Positions 1-5,911 are shown, counted from the first letter of the stretch. The stretch: 5,911 nucleotides of DNA from an uncultured Clostridia bacterium (GCA_947600345.1 CANQGC010000192.1:1-5911), one strand, 5' to 3'. Notes: generated from the sequence alone by a model not told the origin. A program made the numbers and translations.

Positions 1-58
1 TTAAGGGACTCTGTCCCTTAAGAATTCCTGCCAAGGAACCTGAGGTTCCTTGGATTCT
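1..58. repeat. Tandem related palindromic hairpins (intergenic repeat fragment)
   Basis: Two perfect inverted repeats stand side by side. The first has 9-bp arms (1-9 and 13-21) around a 3-nt loop. The second has 10-bp arms (31-40 and 44-53) around a 3-nt loop, and its stem can be extended by AGAAT (21-25) pairing with ATTCT (54-58) across a 5-nt bulge. Both share the core AAGGRAC...GTYCCTT. The one difference inside the core is compensatory: the G7-C15 pair becomes A37-T47. This suggests two copies of one structured unit, as in REP- or MITE-like intergenic repeats. The first arm begins at base 1, so the element may extend outside the window. It lies downstream of the sensor gene, beyond its likely terminator. 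No coding potential was recognised. Function is unknown; a role as a terminator of a gene to the left is possible, though neither hairpin is followed by a good T-run. Confidence 0.7.
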
Positions 59-92
59 CCCTTCTGCTGCCGCGTTTTTGGGGCGGTGGAGA

Positions 93-106
93 TTTCGAAT
101 TCGAAA
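93..106. repeat. 14-bp perfect palindrome
   Basis: TTTCGAATTCGAAA is its own reverse complement over 14 bp. It lies between the tandem hairpins and the terminator-like stem-loop of the sensor gene, with nothing coding around it. It could be a dimeric protein binding site or part of the adjacent repeat element. The sequence alone does not decide, and chance is possible in a short AT-containing stretch. Confidence 0.4.
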
Positions 107-111
107 GCTAA

Positions 112-144
112 GAGGAGCGCTCCCTCACTCTGGAAGCGCTCCTC
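112..144 (-). terminator. Stem-loop downstream of the sensor gene, probable terminator
   Basis: Perfect 10-bp arms (112-121 and 135-144, GAGGAGCGCT and its complement) enclose a 13-nt loop. The structure begins 26 nt past the stop codon of the minus-strand sensor gene, which is the usual place for an intrinsic terminator. The T-tract on the minus strand is poor (TTAGCTTT), so termination may be inefficient or Rho-assisted. On the plus strand a run of five T appears only about 14 nt beyond the stem. Confidence 0.55.
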
Positions 145-170
145 CCATCATTATGCCCTTTTTCCATCGG

Positions 171-2312
171 TCACACAATGTCGTTCTCATTCGGCTTATT
201 GACCATGTGCCGCATCGCGATGACCACATCCTTGACGCGGCCGTTCTCATACCTGGCGGGCTGCAGTATCAGCGTCGCCCACCGGTACTCGTCGCCCGAC
301 CAGCGGCGGTATTCCCTGCGCTGGTACTTCGTGCTCTCGTTCAGGTTGCGGCGAATGACGAAGGCGTCCAGCATGTTTCGCAGCTCCTCGCGGTCGTCCG
401 GATGCACGCTCTCCAGGTAGCGGTCGAAGGTCTCGCGGTAGGGCGCGCTCAGCTTCGTCACCACCTCGCCATCGTAGGACTTCGCCGCGTAGCAGAGGTC
501 GTTGTCCAGATCCACGTAGTACAGCGCGTAGAATATGCCGCTCAGCGCGCGCATCGTCTTCTTGAAGATCTTCTTGCGCTCGCCGCGCTCCAGCTCCGCG
601 TTCTTCTCCACGTCCACGTTGAACACGAATACGTGGGCCAGTATGTCCCCCGTGCCGGGATCGGAGAATATGCGCACATGCATGCGGTGCCAGGCGTAGT
701 TCTCCATGCTCTTGGAGCAGACGCGGTAGTCGGTGTCAAACTCGGTGCAGCCCGAGCGGAAGGACTCCGCGATGACCGGTACGCTCATCTGCTGCACGTG
801 GTCGGCGTAGTCCGCCGGGTAGATGTACTCCCGCAGGATCGTGCCCATGTCGGCGGTGAAGTCGCGCCAGCTGGCGTTTTGCAGCGCGCCCAGCGGGCCG
901 AGCAGCCCGGGATCCTTCATGTAGCTGTTGCGCCAGAGATTGCGGCTGACGTTGATCGTCCATACGGCCACGGTGCGGGGCGTCGTGACCTCCAGGTAGT
1001 TCTTCTCCACCTCGGCGCGGGTCTGGGAGACCATCTCCTGCGTGCAGTCCCGCACGCTGCAGACGACCACCTCGCCGTCCTGGGCGTGGGCGTGCAGCTC
1101 CACTCGAAGCATGCGCTCCGCCCGATCCGGCACCGTGCCGCGCAGCGTGATTTCCGCGCTGTCTCCGCGCTTGAGCGCGCTCAGGCGATCGTGCAGGCGC
1201 TCCGCCTCATCCTCGTCCAGGCCGCAGGCGGCCTCCAGGTCCTGCAGGGACGTGAGCTTCCTGCCACGGCCGTCACCGTCGATCAGGCCGAGGCCGTCGT
1301 AGCACTGCATCAGGTGCTCCTGGCCGCGATGGTAGATGAACAGCGTCACCTGCGCCTGGCGCGCCATATCGTCGAGCATTCGGGCGCTGTCCTCCAGCGC
1401 ATTCGCCGCCTCCCGGCGGTCGGCGCGCATCCGGCGCACGGAGACAAATGTGAAGAACGCGTGCACCAGCAGCACAAGCAACACCGTGCCGGCGATGACG
1501 TAGAGCATCCAGCCCATGTCCCAGACGTAGGCCGACACCACCGATTCGGGAATCACCAGCGAAATGTTCCAGGGGCGGATGGCGGAGCGCTCCTGGGCGA
1601 TGTAGACGCCGCCGGCGTAATCCTTGATGTGCGCAATGGCCGCCTCGTCCTTCAGCAGCTCGGCGGTGGTGCCGTCCTCGTTCAGCGAGAGCAGCGCGTC
1701 GTAGTAGCCGCCGGAGGAGAAGGAGGTGTGGTTGACCAGGTAGGCGCCCGTGGCGGCGTTGTAGACGGCGAATTCGTAGTCCTCCCGGAAGGAGGAGCCG
1801 AGGATCGAATCCACGGCGGCGATGTCGTAGCGCGCGGCGAGCTCCCGGCCGTCGGAGATGGTGGCGCAGAGCAGGAGCGAACCGTCCGTCAGCGCAAGCA
1901 CCCGGCCCCGGGGCACGCTGTCCACGGTGTAGATGTAAGCGGTGGAATACTCGATGGAGGTGCTGCTTCCGTCCCGATGGTGCAGCACGCTGTCGGAAAG
2001 CACGCCGACTTCCGAATAGGAGGGGTTAAATTCAAACAGGGCATCCAGGAACATGTCCTCCCGGGTCGGATCCTCGTTGATGAGCGAGGCAGCGCCGTAG
2101 AGATCCTTGAAGCCGTTGCGCACCATCTGCTCGAACTGCGCGACGACCCTGCTGGCGGTGTCCTCCGCCCGGGCGCGCACCGAGGCGCGACCGAGGCTGG
2201 TGAGCATCTCAAGCACCAGCACGGCACAGAACAGCAGCAGTGCCACCAGCACGATGCTGCCGCGAACGATGCCGTATCGATCCTTTGCGCACAATTTTCG
2301 GATTCCGCTCAT
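171..2312 (-). CDS. Membrane-bound Cache/PAS sensor protein without a recognisable output domain
   Basis: This 713-residue protein looks like a transmembrane signal receptor. Seen in the sequence: a basic N-terminus; a hydrophobic segment at about 15-37; an extracytoplasmic region of about 230 residues ending in PWNISLVIPESVV (247-259), a pattern typical of dCache C-termini; a second membrane segment at about 268-290; a charged helical linker at about 293-318; then three PAS-like stretches at roughly 319-428, 445-572 and 583-702. The last shows the PAS_3 hallmarks VHPDD (636-640) and a DEYRW strand. Relatives with this architecture usually continue into a GGDEF, histidine kinase or EAL domain; here only 11 residues follow the last PAS. 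The ligand and downstream partner are unknown. An upstream in-frame ATG at 2372 would add 20 residues but lacks a Shine-Dalgarno site and sits about 10 nt after the candidate transcription start. The ATG at 2312 has GGAG 10 nt upstream. Domain assignments are by eye. Confidence 0.8.
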   Translation of the reverse strand: MSGIRKLCAKDRYGIVRGSIVLVALLLFCAVLVLEMLTSLGRASVRARAEDTASRVVAQFEQMVRNGFKDLYGAASLINEDPTREDMFLDALFEFNPSYSEVGVLSDSVLHHRDGSSTSIEYSTAYIYTVDSVPRGRVLALTDGSLLLCATISDGRELAARYDIAAVDSILGSSFREDYEFAVYNAATGAYLVNHTSFSSGGYYDALLSLNEDGTTAELLKDEAAIAHIKDYAGGVYIAQERSAIRPWNISLVIPESVVSAYVWDMGWMLYVIAGTVLLVLLVHAFFTFVSVRRMRADRREAANALEDSARMLDDMARQAQVTLFIYHRGQEHLMQCYDGLGLIDGDGRGRKLTSLQDLEAACGLDEDEAERLHDRLSALKRGDSAEITLRGTVPDRAERMLRVELHAHAQDGEVVVCSVRDCTQEMVSQTRAEVEKNYLEVTTPRTVAVWTINVSRNLWRNSYMKDPGLLGPLGALQNASWRDFTADMGTILREYIYPADYADHVQQMSVPVIAESFRSGCTEFDTDYRVCSKSMENYAWHRMHVRIFSDPGTGDILAHVFVFNVDVEKNAELERGERKKIFKKTMRALSGIFYALYYVDLDNDLCYAAKSYDGEVVTKLSAPYRETFDRYLESVHPDDREELRNMLDAFVIRRNLNESTKYQRREYRRWSGDEYRWATLILQPARYENGRVKDVVIAMRHMVNKPNENDIV

Positions 2313-2322
2313 AATTTCGACG

Positions 2323-2326
2323 CTCC
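2323..2326 (-). promoter_or_regulatory. Candidate ribosome binding site deciding the sensor gene start
   Basis: GGAG on the minus strand lies 10 nt before the ATG at 2312, a slightly long but usable spacing. The alternative ATG at 2372 is preceded only by GTCGAGA, which is no better than a chance match. This supports the shorter 713-residue product. Confidence 0.4.
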
Positions 2327-2388
2327 GAATGCTTCCGCATAAAATTCTGGCCGGAACATAAAAATAAACCATTCTCGACCATGATAAT

Positions 2389-2394
2389 ATTATA
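2389..2394 (-). promoter_or_regulatory. Candidate -10 element of the sensor gene promoter
   Basis: A perfect TATAAT occurs on the minus strand in an AT-rich gap, 76 nt before the preferred ATG at 2312. Transcription would begin near 2382 and give a leader of about 70 nt. No convincing -35 box is found at 16-18 nt spacing (the best hexamers match TTGACA at only one position), and there is no extended -10 TGn. The site is therefore either activator dependent or a chance match in AT-rich DNA. It makes the ATG at 2372 unlikely as the start because the leader would be only about 10 nt. Confidence 0.35.
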
Positions 2395-2462
2395 GCCGAA
2401 ATGCTTTATGCACGGATGAAAAATATGTGTATTTGGGGTGAAAAATTATCTCGGAACTGCAA

Positions 2463-2488
2463 TACCGTGGAGGTGCTCCTCCACGGTA
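2463..2488 (-). terminator. Stem-loop after recN, probable operon terminator
   Basis: Perfect 11-bp arms (2463-2473 and 2478-2488, TACCGTGGAGG and its complement) surround the tetraloop TGCT. It starts 37 nt past the recN stop codon and precedes the promoter region of the sensor gene, so it most likely separates the tlyA-nadK-argR-recN transcript from the next unit. On the minus strand only TT follows the stem. The better T-run (CTTTTC) is on the plus strand, so the element may also, or mainly, stop transcription coming from the left. Confidence 0.6.
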
Positions 2489-2525
2489 CTTTTCATAAAT
2501 CCGTTATCTTTAGGCTAGGAAGCGG

Positions 2526-4205
2526 CTAAGAATGCCCCTGCGCCGCCTCCAGCATGCTGCGCGCGTGGGCGATGCCGCTCTCGGTCTCCCCCGCGCCGCC
2601 GACCAGGCGCGCGAGCTCGCGGACGCGGCCCTCCTCGTCCAGGCGGACGACGCGCGTCTGGGTGCGCTCCCCATCCGTATTCTTTTCGACCAGGAACTGG
2701 GCGTCGCCCAGCGCCGCGATCTGCGGCAGGTGCGTCACGCAGAGCACCTGCTTCTCCCGGGCGATGGCGCGCATCTTCTCGCCCACCACCTGGGCCATGC
2801 GGCCGGATACGCCGGTGTCGATCTCGTCGAACACCATGCTGTCCACGCCGCCGCGTCCCAGCGCCTTGAGCGCCAGCATGACGCGCGAAAGCTCGCCGCC
2901 GGACGCGATGGCACTCAGCGGCTTGAGCGGCTCGCCGGGGTTGGGCGAGATCAGGAACTCGACCTCCTCGGCGCCGTTGGCCGTGGGCTTGTCCAGCGGC
3001 CGCAGCTGGACGCTGAAGCGCGTCCGCGCCATGCCCAAATCCTTCAGCTGCTCCAGTATCCCGGCCTCCAGCGCCTCCGCGAGCTCCCGCCGGGATGTGC
3101 TCAGTGCCTCGCAGGCCTCGCGCAGTGCGCGGTCCCGGGCCTTCAGCTCCCGCTTGTACTCCGCGATCTGCGCGTCGCCCGCCTCGATGGATTGCAGCCG
3201 CTCCTGGGCGCTCTGGCCGAAGGCGATGACCTCCTCCTCCGTGGCGCCGTACTTGCGCTCCAGGCGGGAGATCAGCTCCAGGCGTTCGTTGATCCTGTCC
3301 ATCAGCCGGGGGTCGAAGTTCAGCTCCTCGCGCAGCACCTGAATCTCGCTCCCGGCCTCCCGCGCGGCGTAGTAGATGCTGAGCAGATCCTCGGCGAGCT
3401 TCTTGAAGCGCTCGTCCAGCCGCGAGAGATCGCCCATCGCGTCCGCCGAGCGCTTGAGCGCCTCCTGGGCGCTCAGGCCACCCTCGCCCGCGTAGACCAG
3501 CCGGTAGCTGAGCTCCAGGCCGTCGCGAATCTTCTCCGCGCTCTCCAGCATGCGCAGCTTGCGGGTGAGCTTCTCCTCCTCCCCGCTCTTGAGCTTGGCG
3601 GCGGAAATCTCCTGCGCCTGGAAGCGCAGCGTGTCGATCAGCCGCTCCCGCTCCGCCGCGTCTCGCAGCAGCGCGCGCAGCTTGCCCGCCGCCTCCGTCC
3701 GCGCGGCGTGGGCCTCGCGAACCGCGCTCAGCCTGGCTTGGTGCTCCGGGCCGCCAAAGCCGTCCAGGAAGTCCACGTGCCGCCTGGGATCGAGCAGCGC
3801 CTGGTGCTCGTGCTGGCCGTGCACGTCCACCAGCAGGCTGGTGAAGCGCTTCAGCGCCGAAAGCGGCAGCGCCGTGCCCGCGATGCGGCACAGGTTTCGC
3901 CCGCTCCGGCTGAGTTCGCGGGAGACGCACACCAGGCCACCCTCGGCGTCCACGCCCAGCGCATCCGCGAGGGCCAGCGCCTCCGGGTTGCCGGAGATGT
4001 CGAACAGCGCCTCCACGCTGCCCCGCTCCGCGCCGGTGCGAATCATGTCCCGGTCTGCCCTGCCGCCCAGCGCCAGGTTCACGCTGTCCACCACGATGGA
4101 CTTGCCCGCGCCGGTTTCGCCCGTAAGCACATTGAATCCCTGCGCAAACTCGATGCGCAGCGATTCAATGAGGGCGATGTTTCGAATTGTCAATTCCAGA
4201 AGCAT
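2526..4205 (-). CDS. recN: DNA repair protein RecN (SMC-like ATPase)
   Basis: RecN is a cytoplasmic SMC-family ATPase that acts early at DNA double-strand breaks, tethering DNA ends and assisting RecA-dependent recombination. The 559-residue length is normal for the family. The head is split as expected. The N-terminal half has the Walker A motif GETGAGKS (29-36) and the RecN-typical DVHGQHEHQALLD stretch (127-139). A long charged helical region at roughly 155-385 forms the coiled coil. The C-terminal half has the ABC signature SGGELSR (435-441), Walker B MVFDEID (457-463) and the H-loop THLPQIA (491-497). All catalytic motifs look intact. The ATG at 4205 gives the canonical N-terminus MLLELTIRNIALI. 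It follows argR by 18 nt with only a weak purine-rich site (AAGAGA), which suggests translational coupling. It is the last gene before a stem-loop. No SOS box was recognised nearby. Confidence 0.96.
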   Translation of the reverse strand: MLLELTIRNIALIESLRIEFAQGFNVLTGETGAGKSIVVDSVNLALGGRADRDMIRTGAERGSVEALFDISGNPEALALADALGVDAEGGLVCVSRELSRSGRNLCRIAGTALPLSALKRFTSLLVDVHGQHEHQALLDPRRHVDFLDGFGGPEHQARLSAVREAHAARTEAAGKLRALLRDAAERERLIDTLRFQAQEISAAKLKSGEEEKLTRKLRMLESAEKIRDGLELSYRLVYAGEGGLSAQEALKRSADAMGDLSRLDERFKKLAEDLLSIYYAAREAGSEIQVLREELNFDPRLMDRINERLELISRLERKYGATEEEVIAFGQSAQERLQSIEAGDAQIAEYKRELKARDRALREACEALSTSRRELAEALEAGILEQLKDLGMARTRFSVQLRPLDKPTANGAEEVEFLISPNPGEPLKPLSAIASGGELSRVMLALKALGRGGVDSMVFDEIDTGVSGRMAQVVGEKMRAIAREKQVLCVTHLPQIAALGDAQFLVEKNTDGERTQTRVVRLDEEGRVRELARLVGGAGETESGIAHARSMLEAAQGHS

Positions 4206-4223
4206 TTGCGGTCTATCTCTTGT

Positions 4224-4676
4224 TCATCTCTTATTCAGCGCGTTGAAGCGGCCCTGCAGGCTCTCGATGGCCTCCGCGGACCGGCCGATGATCAGCAGCG
4301 TGTTGTCGCCGGCGATGGTGCCGAGCACCTCGTTCCACTTCATCGAGTCGATGGCCTCGCAGGCGGCGGAGGCGCTGGCGGGCAGCGTCTTGATGACCAT
4401 CAGATTGCCCACGCAGTCGATGCTCACGATGGACTCCGTGAGGATGCGCACGAAGCGGTCGTTCATGCCCTTCTCGGCGCGCTCCACCGTGGCATACTTA
4501 TAGCCGCCCTTCTCCGAAAGCACCTTCAGCAGGCGCAGCTCCTTGATATCGCGGGAGACGGTGGCCTGGGTGACCTTCACGCCGTGGTTCTTGAGCTCCT
4601 CTGCCAGCTCCTCCTGCGTCTCGATGTCCTTGTTCTCTATGATCTCCAGTATCAGCCCATGCCGCGTACTCTTCAT
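4224..4676 (-). CDS. argR: Arginine repressor ArgR/AhrC
   Basis: ArgR is a hexameric, L-arginine-dependent DNA-binding regulator that represses arginine biosynthesis and, in Firmicutes, often activates arginine catabolism. The 150-residue protein has standard length. Residues 1-70 form the winged helix-turn-helix, with the recognition helix TQATVSRDIKEL (36-47) closely matching the family. Residues about 75-150 form the oligomerisation and arginine-binding domain, including the motif GTIAGDNT (119-126). In E. coli this motif is GTIAGDDT and the two aspartates contact arginine; here the second is Asn125. The ATG at 4676 is preceded by the strong Shine-Dalgarno GGGAGGGG at 9 nt. It lies between nadK and recN, a position conserved in Firmicutes and separate from the arginine biosynthetic genes. 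No clear ARG-box operator was seen in the 36-nt gap upstream. Confidence 0.96.
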   Translation of the reverse strand: MKSTRHGLILEIIENKDIETQEELAEELKNHGVKVTQATVSRDIKELRLLKVLSEKGGYKYATVERAEKGMNDRFVRILTESIVSIDCVGNLMVIKTLPASASAACEAIDSMKWNEVLGTIAGDNTLLIIGRSAEAIESLQGRFNALNKR

Positions 4677-4685
4677 ATTCCTACA

Positions 4686-4693
4686 CCCCTCCC
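4686..4693 (-). promoter_or_regulatory. Strong ribosome binding site of argR
   Basis: GGGAGGGG on the minus strand sits 9 nt before the argR ATG at 4676. It lies just downstream of the CCCCGCGCGGGG palindrome (4701-4712). The C-run of that palindrome could pair either with its own G-run or with the G-run of this site, which could tie argR initiation to ribosomes finishing nadK. Confidence 0.6.
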
Positions 4694-4700
4694 GTTTCCG

Positions 4701-4712
4701 CCCCGCGCGGGG
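4701..4712. repeat. 12-bp GC palindrome between nadK and argR
   Basis: CCCCGCGCGGGG is a perfect palindrome placed directly after the nadK stop codon (4713-4715) and just before the argR ribosome binding site. As RNA it can fold as a 4-bp stem with a GCGC loop. It has no T-tract, so it is not a terminator. Confidence 0.4.
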
Positions 4713-5558
4713 TCAGTGTGTCCACTCCGAGAGCTTATCCCGGAGCAGGCTGAAGTAATTGCGGTCGTGGAGGCGAATAAAGCGCGCCTTCAAATCTGAG
4801 CGCACGACGGTCACGGAACCGCCCGCGGCGAGCTCCACGGTCTTCCGGCCGTCCAGTACGGCATGCGCGCCGCAGCTATCGTCCAGCACGCGGACGGTCA
4901 CCGCGTCCCCGGACGAGACCACCACGGGGCGCGCGTTCATCGTGTGCGGGCAGATCGGCGTAATAACGAAGCAATCCAGGCCAGGGCGAACGATCGGCCC
5001 TCCCGCCGAGAGCGAGTAGGCGGTGGAGCCCGTGGCGCTGGCTACGATCAGCCCGTCCCCCGAGATCCGGTCCACCAGTATCCCGTTCACCTCAATTTCC
5101 AGCGAGAGCACCCGCACCGCGGGCGACGACCGGGTGACGACCACCTCATTCAGCGCGAACACGTTGGTCGCGTCCTCGCCGCGCAGGGTCATCGTCATCC
5201 GGCTGTCGATCGCATAGCGACCCTCCAGGACGCTCACCACGTCCCGGCGCAGGTCCTTTGGCGCCACCTCGGTCAGAAAGCCCATCCTTCCCAGATTGAT
5301 TCCCAGCATGGGGATGTCGCCCGGAAGCGCATAATCCAGCGCCGAGAGAAGCGTGCCGTCGCCTCCCAGCACCGCCAGCAGATCGCACTCGTCGAAGCCA
5401 CCCCCAGACAGCTCCGGCATGCCGAGCGCATGCGCCAGCGTGATCCCCGTGGTAATCGAAACGCCGTATTCATCTAACAGCTCTTTTAATTCGCGCGCAA
5501 CTTCGAAGCCGGCTCTCTTGGACGGATTCCAGACGATGCCGACCCTGCGAAATTCCAT
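4713..5558 (-). CDS. nadK: NAD kinase
   Basis: NAD kinase phosphorylates NAD+ at the 2'-hydroxyl of the adenosine ribose to make NADP+, the committed step of NADP supply, in the cytoplasm. The 281-residue product is within the usual bacterial range. Visible motifs are the N-terminal nucleotide-binding strand VGIVWNPSK (6-14), GGDGT with the catalytic aspartate (65-69), the NE pair in ALNEVVV (137-138) and the glycine-rich block GDGLIVASATGSTAYSLSAG (167-186), followed by GPIV. The C-terminal LDG (235-237) fits the conserved late strand. The ATG at 5558 is chosen because GAGGTGA lies 5 nt upstream. A GTG start at 5567, three codons earlier, has its own GAGG at 7 nt and cannot be excluded. The gene follows tlyA by 49 nt and precedes argR by 36 nt, consistent with one transcript. 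Confidence 0.96.
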   Translation of the reverse strand: MEFRRVGIVWNPSKRAGFEVARELKELLDEYGVSITTGITLAHALGMPELSGGGFDECDLLAVLGGDGTLLSALDYALPGDIPMLGINLGRMGFLTEVAPKDLRRDVVSVLEGRYAIDSRMTMTLRGEDATNVFALNEVVVTRSSPAVRVLSLEIEVNGILVDRISGDGLIVASATGSTAYSLSAGGPIVRPGLDCFVITPICPHTMNARPVVVSSGDAVTVRVLDDSCGAHAVLDGRKTVELAAGGSVTVVRSDLKARFIRLHDRNYFSLLRDKLSEWTH

Positions 5559-5563
5559 GCGAA

Positions 5564-5570
5564 TCACCTC
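5564..5570 (-). promoter_or_regulatory. Ribosome binding site of nadK overlapping an alternative GTG start
   Basis: GAGGTGA on the minus strand is a near-consensus Shine-Dalgarno site, 5 nt before the ATG at 5558. Its internal GTG (5565-5567) is also in frame with nadK and is preceded by another GAGG (5575-5578), so start and ribosome site overlap. The stronger match favours the ATG. Confidence 0.55.
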
Positions 5571-5607
5571 ACGTCCTCATATCAATATTACCGAAAGAAC
5601 CGGCAAG

Positions 5608-5911
5608 TTACAAGGGCCCCCTGGCCGATTTTAGAAAAAAGTCATAAGCTGACGAAATTATGTCATCTATCGCGGAGGCCTCCACTTCGGTCGGCGCGGC
5701 CCCCCTGGGAAGCAGGTGGAGCAGGAACTCGATGTTGCCCTCCGGCCCGCGAATCGGCGAGTGGCTCAGCCCCGCGGCCGCCCAGTCCGTCGTCGCGATG
5801 AAGTCCAGCATCTCCCGGAGCACCCGGGCGTGCACGGCGGGGTCCCGGACCACGCCCCTCTCGCCCACGTCCTCCCGGGGCGCCTCGAACTGAGGCTTGA
5901 TCAGCGCCACG
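5608..5911 (-). CDS. tlyA: TlyA family rRNA 2'-O-methyltransferase, C-terminal part
   Basis: Only the last 100 residues are inside the window; the gene continues past position 5911, and the GTG at 5910 is an internal valine codon, not a start. TlyA has an N-terminal S4 RNA-binding domain and an FtsJ/RrmJ-type methyltransferase domain, and in characterised members methylates ribose 2'-OH groups of rRNA using S-adenosylmethionine. The visible part begins in VALIKPQFEA, whose lysine is one of the FtsJ-type K-D-K-E catalytic residues. It continues through GERGVVRDPAVHARVL and SPIRGPEGNIEFLLHL, where the glutamate of NIE fits the final catalytic position. The tail of about 30 residues is less conserved and ends in TAA. 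Placement upstream of nadK, argR and recN matches the conserved Firmicute cluster. Confidence 0.93.
   Translation of the reverse strand, partial: VALIKPQFEAPREDVGERGVVRDPAVHARVLREMLDFIATTDWAAAGLSHSPIRGPEGNIEFLLHLLPRGAAPTEVEASAIDDIISSAYDFFLKSARGPL

Noticed and set aside
1..170. CRISPR array or small RNA gene in the left gene-free region
   Set aside because: There are only two short hairpins and no regular repeat-spacer pattern. No promoter or tRNA-like fold was recognised.
78..2342. 754-codon open frame on the plus strand, antisense to the whole sensor gene
   Set aside because: The translation is rich in His, Val, Arg and Ala with no recognisable domain, while the opposite strand encodes clear PAS and membrane segments. 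Long antisense frames are expected in GC-rich genes.
2373..2462. ArgR operator (ARG box) in the AT-rich gap before the sensor gene
   Set aside because: No pair of half-sites resembling TGAAT with ATTCA at the right spacing was found; the AT-rich matches are too loose.
2515..3930. 471-codon minus-strand frame inside recN in another phase
   Set aside because: Its Gly, Arg and Ala-rich translation has no motif, while the recN frame carries every expected ATPase motif.
2532..4799. 755-codon open frame on the plus strand across recN, argR and the end of nadK
   Set aside because: It crosses three well-supported genes on the other strand, has a low-complexity Leu/Gln/Ala/Arg composition and no domain. 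It is best explained as a codon-bias shadow.
5608..5645. T6 run plus short GC hairpin near the tlyA 3' end as a programmed frameshift site
   Set aside because: The run lies in the zero-frame codons TTT TTT CTA, which do not form a standard -1 slippery heptamer. A shift would only change the last few residues, and no conserved extension follows.

Overview
The window comes from a GC-rich low-GC-phylum relative: most likely a high-GC Firmicute of class Clostridia (gut type), inferred from gene order and protein style rather than from any marker RNA. All five recognisable genes lie on the minus strand, so the biological reading direction is from position 5911 down to 1.

Right to left, the first block is a compact housekeeping cluster: the 3' end of tlyA (rRNA 2'-O-methyltransferase family, 5608 to beyond 5911), nadK (NAD kinase, 4713-5558), argR (arginine repressor, 4224-4676) and recN (DNA repair SMC-like ATPase, 2526-4205). 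The gaps are 49, 36 and 18 nt, with no terminator visible between genes, so they probably form one operon. tlyA-nadK-argR-recN is a widely conserved Firmicute order. In many spore formers it continues into spoIVB and spo0A, but here it stops. An 11-bp perfect stem-loop (2463-2488) follows recN.

The second block is a single gene (171-2312) encoding a two-pass membrane sensor. It has an extracytoplasmic Cache-like domain and three cytoplasmic PAS-type regions, but the protein ends where a GGDEF, histidine kinase or other output domain would normally begin. It probably has its own promoter in the AT-rich gap (2313-2462) and ends at a stem-loop at 112-144.

Positions 1-110 hold no gene. They contain two tandem perfect hairpins that look like variants of one another (1-21 and 31-53) and a 14-bp perfect palindrome (93-106). 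This looks like a fragment of an intergenic palindromic repeat that may continue left of the window.

I see no CRISPR array, tRNA, rRNA, transposase, phage gene or clearly new multi-gene system. The most unusual items are the output-less sensor and the palindromic repeat cluster next to its 3' end.
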